From: Planctomycetota bacterium
GTDB taxonomy: Bacteria > Planctomycetota > Planctomycetia > Planctomycetales > Planctomycetaceae
Direction: 5' to 3'
Assembly: GCA_027624335.1 (NCBI GenBank)
Contig: JAQBWV010000048.1
Span: forward strand, 1-34,109
DNA: 34,109 bases
In this document: positions 16,844-24,270 of the stretch, one piece after another
Numbering within the stretch: the first letter of the stretch is position 1
How the letters are laid out: each line of letters begins with the position of its first letter
Program-made: the position numbers and the translations under genes
The notes under the pieces: model-generated
What the model was told of the DNA's origin: nothing
What the model saw: only the letters and a program-made list of their open reading frames with translations
The model's database searches: none

Positions 16844-17506
16844 ATGAATTCAGTCATTCCGGCTACGTTCAGTTTTCGATTCGCGCTGCCTGTGCAGAGA
16901 GTCGACGGTCTGCCTCGGCGCGGAAAGCAGCTGCTCAAGCTCTCTGAAGAATGCCAGATCTTCTGGCCTGGCAGTGAACTCGGCGAGTCCGGGAGTCCAT
17001 TGAAATTGTCGGCAGCGTGGAATGCGAACGGGCTCGCCATTGCTGCGGAAGTTTCCGGCAAGCAGCATCCCGCTGTGTCGAACGTGGATCGTCCGGACGC
17101 CACCGATGCGGTCCAAATCTGGATCAACACACGTAACACACAGGCGATTCACCGTGCGAACCGCCTGTGTCATCACTTCTGCCTGCTGCCCAACGGTGCG
17201 GGCAGAGACGGTGTCGATTCAGTCATCTGTCAGCTGCCGATCGCTCGCGCGGCCGAAGAAGCACCAATCTTCTCTCCGGACGCATTCCAGATTCGCTCAG
17301 CACGTCGCGCCGATGGATACTTCATCGAAGCGTGGTTGCCGAGTGAATGTCTCAACGGGTTTGACCCCGACGTGTCATCGCAACTCGGCTTCTACGCGAT
17401 GCTGCGTGATTCGGAACTGGGCGACCACTGCCTGACAGTCGACGCGGCATTTCCGTTCGCCAGTGACCCGAGTCTCTGGCAGACGCTGAATCTGATCAGC
17501 GAATGA
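16844..17506 (+). CDS. CBM9-like (DOMON-type) domain protein
   Basis: A single-domain protein of 220 residues resembling family 9 carbohydrate-binding/DOMON-like sandwiches. Visible traits are KLSAAWNANGLAIAAEV near residue 60, the DATDAVQIWINTRNT motif, a ...YFIEAWLPSECLNGFDP strand, and ASDPSLWQTLNL at the end, all in the order usual for the family. These domains usually form the tail of secreted glycoside hydrolases or stand alone in planctomycetes. The ATG at 16844 (MNSVIPATFSF) starts where similarity begins; an in-frame ATG 25 codons upstream lacks support. There is no signal peptide, so a carbohydrate-binding role outside the cell is doubtful. It lies 178 bases after the Rieske-PSP1 gene on the same strand. 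Confidence 0.75.
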   Translation: MNSVIPATFSFRFALPVQRVDGLPRRGKQLLKLSEECQIFWPGSELGESGSPLKLSAAWNANGLAIAAEVSGKQHPAVSNVDRPDATDAVQIWINTRNTQAIHRANRLCHHFCLLPNGAGRDGVDSVICQLPIARAAEEAPIFSPDAFQIRSARRADGYFIEAWLPSECLNGFDPDVSSQLGFYAMLRDSELGDHCLTVDAAFPFASDPSLWQTLNLISE

Positions 17507-17698
17507 GCCCCTGCAATTGCGAGGGGAATCGCACACCTTGAACTCAGCCGCGACCACCTTCTCAACAGGTCTCACAAATTGTGTGACAGCGAGTGCATTG
17601 CAGCTTGGCCGCACGTTTATCAACGTCACACCGCACACGGGACACGCTCGTTGCGGCGAGCATCCGACATCGTGCAGGCAAGGCACTGCGCATGAGAA

Positions 17699-17731
17699 AC
17701 GGCGACTGATCAAAGGCTGATCAGCCGCCGT
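17699..17731. terminator. Extended hairpin in the convergent gap
   Basis: Inner stem ctgatca/tgatcag (17706-17712, 17718-17724) around a 5-base loop is extended by acggcg/cgccgt (17699-17704, 17726-17731) with one mismatch. On the minus strand TTTCTC follows, a weak T-run. It may be a backup terminator for either convergent gene. Confidence 0.5.
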
Positions 17732-17852
17732 GTGGTCTTGATGAGTCTGTTTGTCGCGAGCCGACGTACTCGATGTGAGTCGCAGCGAACGCCAGAAGAG
17801 TGCTGCCAGAGAACTCGAAAGAATTTGACAGGCAGCCAAATGGGGGGAACGC

Positions 17853-17887
17853 AAACAGCCCTCGGCTGCCGAGGCAGTCGAGGGCTG
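17853..17887 (-). terminator. Terminator of the Cys-rich protein gene
   Basis: A perfect 9-base stem cagccctcg/cgagggctg (17856-17864, 17879-17887) contains a second small stem ctgc/gcag in its loop. On the minus strand TTTGCGTT follows. It begins 14 bases after the stop of the Cys-rich gene. Confidence 0.7.
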
Positions 17888-17901
17888 GTAAGCATCATCG
17901 A

Positions 17902-18489
17902 TTAGTGTCCGCAAGCACCGCAGCTGTTGCAGCTGTTGCAGCTGTGGCCACAGAGGTTTGGCAGACGAAGCTTAGGCAGGCTGCACTTCGGCAGTTTCGG
18001 CAGACAAAGCTTCGGCATGCAGAACTTCGGCAGGCTCAGCTTAGGCAGGCTCCAGCACTTCTTTTCGCAGCAGCCAGAGCGAGCTTCGCAGCACGAAGCC
18101 TTGGCAGCACAAGGAGCTGCACAGGAAGCAGCCATTGGGCCACAAGCCGGTGCACAGGGAGCGGCACATGATGCACACTTTGGGGCACAAGCCGGAGCAC
18201 AAGGAGCTGCACAGGAAGCAGCCTTCGGAGCACAAGCAGGAGCACAAGGAGCTGCACAGGAAGCAGCCTTTGGACCACAAGCTACGGCACAAGGAGCGGC
18301 ACACGAAGCCGCTTTCGGTGCACACGCTGGTGCACAAGGTGCTGCACAAGAGGCAGCTCGTGGAGCACAAGCCGGTGCACATGCAGCCGGTGCGCAACAC
18401 GATGGACCGTGATCGAACAAGCCAGCAGACGCACTGCTGAGGCTCGCCGCCACGACCATGAACGCGATTGTCAGGGTCGTACACTTCAT
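17902..18489 (-). CDS. Secreted Ala/Pro/Cys-rich tandem repeat protein
   Basis: Exported protein of 195 residues with a signal peptide cleaved near residue 22 (SSASA-GLFDHG). From residue 45, six 15-residue units follow the pattern AASCAAPCAPACAPK, the fifth and sixth degenerate. A CCEARSGCCEKKCW segment comes next, then a second repeat of five-residue SLPKL/CLPKL type (about 147-179), and a tail SCNSCNSCGACGH. About 35 cysteines remain in the mature protein, suggesting a disulfide-crosslinked wall or matrix component, or metal binding (inference). AGGAG lies 9 bases before the ATG and a strong terminator follows, so it is monocistronic. Not a known named family to me; similar Cys-rich repeat proteins occur in Planctomycetes. 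Reverse frames are open because of the repeat. Confidence 0.8.
   Translation of the reverse strand: MKCTTLTIAFMVVAASLSSASAGLFDHGPSCCAPAACAPACAPRAASCAAPCAPACAPKAASCAAPCAVACGPKAASCAAPCAPACAPKAASCAAPCAPACAPKCASCAAPCAPACGPMAASCAAPCAAKASCCEARSGCCEKKCWSLPKLSLPKFCMPKLCLPKLPKCSLPKLRLPNLCGHSCNSCNSCGACGH
18088..18357 (-). repeat. 45-base coding tandem repeat, six units
   Basis: Six 45-base units encode the 15-residue pattern of the Cys-rich protein. Neighbouring units share long identical stretches such as agctgcacaggaagcagcc on the plus strand, indicating recent duplication. Copy number may therefore vary between strains. Confidence 0.85.
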
Positions 18490-18996
18490 TCCCGGAATCT
18501 CCTCAAAGTCTGAAATCTGAAACGATGGTGAGTCACTCCAGTTGTGAATCCGGGTGTTCCGACCCGAGTCAGGAGTGCCCCCGCTCTACAGCGGCAGTTT
18601 GGGTAACACACCAGTGATTTCGGCTCAATCTCCCGTCCATCGTTGGCGAAACACCCTGGAAATCGCAGACGGATTTCAGGTCCCGCAGTGGTATCGGTTG
18701 TAATAATCAAACGGCGACGAGTTGTTCCGTCTGGTCTGGATCATGCCGGCTGTAGCGAAAATCGCGGGATTCGCGTGACCGACCGTCAACTCGGAAACTC
18801 GTTTGGCGACATTCGTGAGCAGTGCGCCGTACTTGCTGGACGAGGCAACGTCGAGTACACGATCGGCGTGATACCTGACCGCCGCACTTTTGCGGACCGC
18901 TACAACCCTCATCGTCAAGCCAGCTTTCGCAGGCGGCACATGCAGTGGCGCCGATCGCGACAGCAGACGCGCCAACGTGACGCTCGATCGAGGTCG
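18490..18996. other. Gap between Cys-rich and phosphatase genes with a doubtful open frame
   Basis: About 507 bases. Near 18490-18640 there is the upstream region of the Cys-rich gene. From 18975 down to 18676 a minus-strand frame of 99 codons begins with TTG 21 bases after the phosphatase stop and in the same reading frame, so it could be a small gene or the product of TAG readthrough. Its codon choice resembles real genes and it ends FDYYNRYHC, but it has no Shine-Dalgarno site and no recognised relative. An internal ATG lies at 18912. I do not call it a gene. Confidence 0.3.
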
Positions 18997-20655
18997 CTAT
19001 TTCTCGACCAGCACTTCCGGCTTGTCCAGCACGAGATAATGGCCGTGGTCAGCCGTTACGAGAACCGCAGTGTCGTTCCAGCCGCCGTGAGCCTCGACCC
19101 AGGCAGTCACCGTCTGAAACGCGGCGTCTCCACTAAGTACCGCCCCGATCGAGTCGTCGATGTTATTCGAGTGATTGGCCCAGTCCACGTCGCCTGCTTC
19201 CACCATCAACCAGAAGCGATCGGAGCGTGACGAAAGAACCTGCAGCGCCGCACTGGTCATTTCGGACAGCGTCGGGTTTTCGGCAATATCTGCCGGCGAG
19301 TATTGCTCAGCGGGTCTCGGCAGGGAGAGGCCCCCAAGAGCAGGCCCGGCACTCACCGTCGGATTGAAGTCTCCATCAGCCGTCTGAAACGGAAGATGTC
19401 CTTTACGAGCGCCGAAGAAACCGAACAGGCGACTACCGCTATCAACGGCGTGGTTTGCGGCCATCGCGAGCGTCTTCGAACCGATCGTTCCTGATTCACG
19501 AAGAACCGTCGTCCACGGTCGCGCGGTGTCTGCACGGATCGCTTTCAAATCGTCTGCAGCCAGGTAGCGATTGTCTGGACTGTCTCCAGGATTGAAGTTT
19601 TGACCCTGCCCGGGATCCTGCTGTTGATCTTCTCCCCAGCCGGCTCCCAGCAGCACATCGACGCCCGGCAGAGCTTTCGCCGGATGCGATACAGATCTCA
19701 GACCGAGCAAATCGCGAGTCAGATCCTGATAGTCGCTTCGATGAACACTGTTCGCGTAAGCGGATGCCGGCGTCGCATGACTGATTGGCACGCTGGTGAC
19801 GACGCCGATGGCAAACCCTTCCCGCTGCAATTGCCGGGCGATGGGTTCAACCTGTTTGCCGGTTGAGTCCACATTGATCGCCGCGTTGTAAGTCTTGATT
19901 CCTGCGCAGAGAGACGTCGCACTCGACGCCGAGTCTGCATACACGTGTGGAAACTCTCGCCCTTTCCCGATGTGATACAGAGGGTCCAGCGGCTTCGACC
20001 AGGGGAATTCGCCACCGAATCTCGCCGAATAACCTCCCGAAGAGGTGTGCGCAGGCTTCCGCAGCTTCTGGGTATTCACATCGGGGTCCGTCTCGTCGTT
20101 ATGTGGCGACGAGACAAAATACCCGAAGTCTGTGTCGGCTCCGGAATAGTCCTGAAAAGCGAGCCCTTTCCCTCGGCCATCCCGGTACTGAACCGCTCCC
20201 GACTTGTAGACCGCTGCTGCCCAGGTCGTTTGCCAGTCCATGCCATCGAACACGAACAGAATGATTCGCTTCTTCCCGCTCGCCGCAGCGGCCCCCTGTA
20301 GCGAGTAAACGTCGGTCTGATCGAAATACTCAGCTTCCGGATTGATCGTGCCTGATGGAACGCTCCCGAACAGTCGTTCCAGTTTCTCCACCGAACGGTA
20401 CGGGCTGTTTTCTCCCGAAACCGATTCCAGTCCCATTCCGAACGAGTAAATCGGAATCAAGCGGTTCGAGTGGCTGATCCAGCTCGAGTATTTGTCGGTA
20501 TGCGAACCCCAGTGGCCCCAGTCTGCTTTCCCGGATCCGATGGCCCGAGTCTGCAGGTCGCGGACATGGTCTGCTTCGGCCGCCGAATCGAATTCGCACC
20601 CGAGCAACATCATTGTTGCCGTGACTGTTACCAGCGTGGTTTTCCGTCCGTTCAT
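18997..20655 (-). CDS. Alkaline phosphatase, lipoprotein type
   Basis: Phosphomonoesterase of the alkaline phosphatase superfamily, 552 residues. The ATG at 20655 is preceded by GGAG six bases upstream and starts a lipoprotein signal: MNGRKTTLVT..., lipobox MLLGC with C20. The longer frame upstream would disrupt the signal. Catalytic nucleophile is S242 in YADSASSATSLCAG; further signatures are FVFDGMD (metal ligand Asp), VEAGDVDWANHSNN and TADHGHYLVL with the C-terminal metal histidines. Anchored to a membrane facing the periplasm or paryphoplasm, it would release phosphate from organic esters. It is divergent from the PHP metallohydrolase gene at 20890. The in-frame open reading beyond its TAG stop is discussed under the adjacent gap. 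Confidence 0.92.
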   Translation of the reverse strand: MNGRKTTLVTVTATMMLLGCEFDSAAEADHVRDLQTRAIGSGKADWGHWGSHTDKYSSWISHSNRLIPIYSFGMGLESVSGENSPYRSVEKLERLFGSVPSGTINPEAEYFDQTDVYSLQGAAAASGKKRIILFVFDGMDWQTTWAAAVYKSGAVQYRDGRGKGLAFQDYSGADTDFGYFVSSPHNDETDPDVNTQKLRKPAHTSSGGYSARFGGEFPWSKPLDPLYHIGKGREFPHVYADSASSATSLCAGIKTYNAAINVDSTGKQVEPIARQLQREGFAIGVVTSVPISHATPASAYANSVHRSDYQDLTRDLLGLRSVSHPAKALPGVDVLLGAGWGEDQQQDPGQGQNFNPGDSPDNRYLAADDLKAIRADTARPWTTVLRESGTIGSKTLAMAANHAVDSGSRLFGFFGARKGHLPFQTADGDFNPTVSAGPALGGLSLPRPAEQYSPADIAENPTLSEMTSAALQVLSSRSDRFWLMVEAGDVDWANHSNNIDDSIGAVLSGDAAFQTVTAWVEAHGGWNDTAVLVTADHGHYLVLDKPEVLVEK

Positions 20656-20889
20656 CAGGTGCTCCAGGTGCAATCTCGTAAGGATTTCAAAGTTAGACCT
20701 CGCACTGAACACGCACGAGGCGAGCGATAGTTTCGAGCATCAGAACTCCGTTCGCCACTCCTCCACCTGGTGAGCATCGTGAAACCGGCGTAGGATCACC
20801 CATCTGCGATTGGTCGTAGGTCAGGCAGAGTCTGACCTGTCGCCCCACGAGAATCTCTGCTGTCGACACCGTTACGAAAGAACATTGAA

Positions 20890-23142
20890 ATGACGCGAAG
20901 TTTATGTGCCTTTTTCGCCGGGCTCGGTTTTGCGTTGACGACCGCTGCCTCATCCGGTTCGGCCTCCGCTGACGACATCGTACTCACAAGTCGCCTGCAC
21001 CATCTCCGCCAGATCGAACCGCGCGAGTGGTCAACGTTTCCCGAACAGGCCGAAACCACAAAGCTCGAATTGAAATTCGAAGCAAAAGCCGCTGCCCGCG
21101 AACGCTGCCTTTCGCTGAGGCAGCAGGATGTCAAAGAAACCTGGACAGTCAGCCTGAACGGTGAGTCCCTGGGCAAACTGCACATCAACGAAAATGACAT
21201 GCGCGTTTATTACGAAGTCGGCTTCGACCTGGTGAAGAACGGAGAAAACACGCTCACCATCGAATGTCCGAAAGGCCGTTCACCTGACGATATTCGAGTC
21301 GGAGAAATCACACTGCTGGACCGAAAGAAACGCGGTCTACTCAGCGAGGCGACTCTGGATGTCACCGTCACAGAACCATTGTTAATCCGAGTCGCGGATA
21401 TGCCTGACGACGATCGTGAATACCTGCGTCGAGTTGACGCGCTCAAGAAATTCAGCCGAGAGCCGTTACGAGGAGTCGCGTTGGAACAGCGTTGGTTGGA
21501 AGTCCTGAGAGAGGGCACCGACAAACTTCCGGTCCCCTGTCGTATCACCATTCTGAATTCCGACGGCAGCCTCCAGGAATGTCTGGCTGAGTCTGAGAAG
21601 CAGGTCGCCTTCCGTCCCGGAACCGTCTACGCCGCGAACCGGCCCGTCAGAATTCTCCTGCCCGCCGGAGACTACCGCGTTCTTGCTGGACGAGGCTTCG
21701 AATACTCGCTTGCCGCAGAAGACGTCAGCATTCCTGTAAACGCGACACAGCAACTGTCACTCTCAATCAAACGGGAAGTCGATACAGAGGGCTGGGTGGC
21801 GTGCGACACGCACGTTCATACGCTGACTCATTCCGGGCATGGTGACTCGACCGTGCAGGAGCGGATGGTGACGCTGGCTGGCGAGGGCATCGAACTGCCC
21901 ATCGCCACGGACCATAACGTTTTCATCGATCACCGACCGTTCGCGAAAGAAGCCGGAGTCGCTCGTTACTTCACGCCGGTCATTGGAAACGAAGTCACGA
22001 CCAGGGTGGGGCACTTCAATGTTTTTCCCGTGACTCCGGGTGCCCAACTTCCCGATCACAAGCTGACCGACTGGGACGAGATCGCCGATTCGATCAATCA
22101 GGTGGCTGGCGTCAAGGTCGTCATTCTGAATCACGCGCGGGACATTCACTCGGGAGTTCGTCCGTTTGGTCCGGCACTGTTCAACGACGCCGTCGGAGAG
22201 AATATCGAAGGCTGGCGTTTCCGAGCGAACGCGATGGAAACGGCGAACTCGTCTGCCAACCAGACGGACATCATGCAGATGTTTCGCGACTGGATGACCA
22301 TGCTCAATCGAGGTCTGAACATCACGCCGGTCGGCTGCAGCGATTCGCACGACGTGTCGCGTCACTTCGTTGGACAAGGCCGCACCTACATCCGCTGCGA
22401 CGACCGCGACCCTGGCAACATCGATGTCGAGCAGGCTGTTGACAGCTTTGTGCAGGGCAGGGTGATGGTCAGTTACGGATTACTGACGAAGCTGACAGTC
22501 AACGACCGCTACGGGCCAGGCGAACTCGCGCGAGTTGGTGGCGACACGGTGAAGGTTAACGTGAGTGTTCAAGGGCCGCACTGGACGACGGCGTCGCGAT
22601 TGCAACTCTTTGCCAACGGCGTCCCGATTCGTGAGTCCACAATGTCAACCCCTGAGGAGTCCACACCAGCACAGAGTTTCAATTGGCAAACCGAGTGGGT
22701 CATCGCTCGTCCGAACCACGACGTGCATCTTGTGGCAATCGCGACTGGCCCAGGCATCACAGGCCCTCACTGGAAAACGGCATTACCCTACCAGCCAACG
22801 TCTCCCGACTTTGAACCCACATCGCTCGGCTGCAGCGGTGCGGTGTGGCTCGACGTGGACGGCGATGGCCGACGCTCGTCCGCTCGCGACTATGCCGAAT
22901 ACGTGAACGGAGCGAGCGGCGAAAAAATCGACGCCCTGCTGGAGAAACTCGAAAGGTACGATGAAGCGACGGCAGCGCAGGCGGCATTCGTCTTCCATCG
23001 CCAGACCGGCCTCGACAAGCAGAACCTGTTTCTGAGCAGCGACGTTCAGACCATCGTTCGAGGTGCCTCTCCACATGTTCGAAACGGGATTCAAAAGTAC
23101 GTTGACGCCTGGCGCCGTAGTCAGATCGCCGCCGCCGAATGA
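20890..23142 (+). CDS. Exported CehA/McbA-type PHP metallohydrolase
   Basis: Secreted 750-residue protein, signal peptide to about residue 27 (GSASA-DD). Residues about 28-150 look like a beta-sandwich domain and about 160-300 a second beta domain. The PHP metallohydrolase domain covers about 305-520: HxH at H308/H310 (CDTHVHTLTH), PIATDHNVF, GNEVTTRVGHFNVF, LNHARDIHSG and GCSDSHD supply the metal ligands. The last 200 residues are another beta domain and a helical tail. It resembles the CehA/McbA group, which hydrolyses phosphoesters or carbamates; the natural substrate is unknown. Its TGA overlaps the next ATG (ATGA), so it is coupled to the formylglycine-generating enzyme gene. Divergent from the alkaline phosphatase gene, which hints at a shared phosphorus or ester-scavenging theme (inference). 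Confidence 0.85.
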   Translation: MTRSLCAFFAGLGFALTTAASSGSASADDIVLTSRLHHLRQIEPREWSTFPEQAETTKLELKFEAKAAARERCLSLRQQDVKETWTVSLNGESLGKLHINENDMRVYYEVGFDLVKNGENTLTIECPKGRSPDDIRVGEITLLDRKKRGLLSEATLDVTVTEPLLIRVADMPDDDREYLRRVDALKKFSREPLRGVALEQRWLEVLREGTDKLPVPCRITILNSDGSLQECLAESEKQVAFRPGTVYAANRPVRILLPAGDYRVLAGRGFEYSLAAEDVSIPVNATQQLSLSIKREVDTEGWVACDTHVHTLTHSGHGDSTVQERMVTLAGEGIELPIATDHNVFIDHRPFAKEAGVARYFTPVIGNEVTTRVGHFNVFPVTPGAQLPDHKLTDWDEIADSINQVAGVKVVILNHARDIHSGVRPFGPALFNDAVGENIEGWRFRANAMETANSSANQTDIMQMFRDWMTMLNRGLNITPVGCSDSHDVSRHFVGQGRTYIRCDDRDPGNIDVEQAVDSFVQGRVMVSYGLLTKLTVNDRYGPGELARVGGDTVKVNVSVQGPHWTTASRLQLFANGVPIRESTMSTPEESTPAQSFNWQTEWVIARPNHDVHLVAIATGPGITGPHWKTALPYQPTSPDFEPTSLGCSGAVWLDVDGDGRRSSARDYAEYVNGASGEKIDALLEKLERYDEATAAQAAFVFHRQTGLDKQNLFLSSDVQTIVRGASPHVRNGIQKYVDAWRRSQIAAAE

Positions 23143-24131
23143 ACGAGTCCAACGCTATGAAACCGAAGTCTTGCTGTACGCCGAGTCGGAATTCAATTGA
23201 CGTCTTCATGCCGCTGGCATCATTGGAGAACCTCGCCGATACCGCTGGCCCGGCACTCACTGACGAAGGCATGGTCGTGATTCCTGGCGGCCATTTCCTG
23301 ATGGGCGGCGAGGGGAAAGAAACCTGGCAGCAGGATGGCGAAGGTCCCGTACGCGAGGTGTCCGTCAACTCATTTCTGATCGATGCCTGCGCCGTTTCAA
23401 ACGAGCAATTCCTGAAGTTTGTCGACGCAACAGGCTTCGTCACTGAGGCCGAACGCTTTGGTTGGTCGTTCGTCTTTCAACTCCATATTCCGAGGAAACA
23501 ACGGGAGCAACTTCAACAGACGAAAGCCGTCGCCGGACTGGAGTGGTGGCTCGCCGTTCCCGATGCATCGTGGAAACAGCCAACCGGAGCTGGATCAAAC
23601 ATCGATGACATTCCTGATCATCCTGTCGTTCACGTTTCATGGAACGATGCGTTGGCTTACTGTCACTGGGCGAGCAAACGTTTGCCGACGGAAGCCGAGT
23701 GGGAATTCGCCGCTCGCGGAGGACTCGAACAGAAGATTTGGCCTTGGGGAAACTCGCTACTTCGAAGCGGCAAGTTTCGCTGCAACATCTTCCAGGGAGA
23801 TTTTCCGAAGAAGGACACCGGCAAAGACGGATTCAAAGGAACATGCCCTGTCGACACCTACGAGCCGCACGGTTTCGGCCTTTACAACTGCGTCGGCAAT
23901 GTCTGGGAGTGGTGCCTGGACTGGTTCAGCCCGGCCTACCACAGGATTCGCACTGACCTTGTCATTAACCCGACAGGGCCACCGACTGGAACACAGAAGA
24001 TTCAGAAAGGCGGCTCGTACCTCTGCCACGATTCGTATTGCAACCGGTATCGGCTATCCGCTCGGATTGGCAACACGCCCGACAGTTCTGGCGGCAACGT
24101 TGGATTCCGCTGCGTCCGAAGTCTCGAATGA
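23139..24131 (+). CDS. Formylglycine-generating enzyme (sulfatase-modifying factor)
   Basis: Oxidase that converts a sulfatase active-site Cys to formylglycine, using copper and O2. The 330 residues comprise the whole FGE fold: GMVVIPGGHFLMGG, DHPVVHVSWNDALAYCHWA, LPTEAEWEFAARGG, GNVWEWCLDWF and GFRCVRSLE. The redox-active Cys pair is C296 and C301 in CHDSYC, within KGGSYLCHDSYCNRYR, which matches human SUMF1 closely, so this is a bona fide FGE rather than one of the many Cys-less relatives. Translation is coupled to the upstream PHP hydrolase (4-base overlap); M7 is an alternative start. Planctomycetes carry many sulfatases that need this enzyme, but none lies in the window, and the upstream PHP protein is not an obvious FGE substrate. 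Confidence 0.93.
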   Translation: MNESNAMKPKSCCTPSRNSIDVFMPLASLENLADTAGPALTDEGMVVIPGGHFLMGGEGKETWQQDGEGPVREVSVNSFLIDACAVSNEQFLKFVDATGFVTEAERFGWSFVFQLHIPRKQREQLQQTKAVAGLEWWLAVPDASWKQPTGAGSNIDDIPDHPVVHVSWNDALAYCHWASKRLPTEAEWEFAARGGLEQKIWPWGNSLLRSGKFRCNIFQGDFPKKDTGKDGFKGTCPVDTYEPHGFGLYNCVGNVWEWCLDWFSPAYHRIRTDLVINPTGPPTGTQKIQKGGSYLCHDSYCNRYRLSARIGNTPDSSGGNVGFRCVRSLE

Positions 24132-24270
24132 CGTTTAATTGGACAATCTCGTGAAGGTCATTCATCAGGACAAGCAAAATCGCAGAGATCACAGAGTTGA
24201 ACCGCTGAGGAACGCTGCGTTCTCCGCGTCATCCTCGGCGCTCTCAACGATTCAAGTACCGTCACGCCGC
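24132..24270. repeat. Imperfect palindromic CGCAGAG/GAACGC element
   Basis: Between convergent genes lies a run containing cgcagagatcacagag (from about 24180), followed by the near-palindrome gaggaacgctgcgttctcc. Similar CGCAGAG strings occur near 15615. Such elements are common intergenic repeats in Planctomycetes and relatives (from memory). It may also serve as a bidirectional terminator. Confidence 0.4.

Larger units (their letters stand above)
17507..17901. other. Gene-free region with several hairpins
   Basis: About 395 bases between convergent genes. It starts with cccct/agggg (just after the CBM9 stop), holds the large hairpin at 17699-17731, and ends with the terminator at 17853-17887. 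Open frames on both strands are short and of biased composition; no gene is supported. Confidence 0.5.

Noticed and set aside
17927..18440. Long plus-strand and third-frame open frames across the Cys-rich gene
   Set aside because: They are artefacts of the repeat; only the minus-strand frame has a signal peptide, a Shine-Dalgarno site and a matching terminator.
17902..18489. Repetitive array that might be a CRISPR
   Set aside because: The units lie head to tail with no unique spacers, stay in one reading frame behind a signal peptide, and encode a regular Cys pattern, so it is a coding tandem repeat.
20656..20712. Longer N-terminus of the alkaline phosphatase
   Set aside because: It would place 19 polar residues before the lipoprotein signal; the inner ATG has a GGAG site and starts a proper lipobox.
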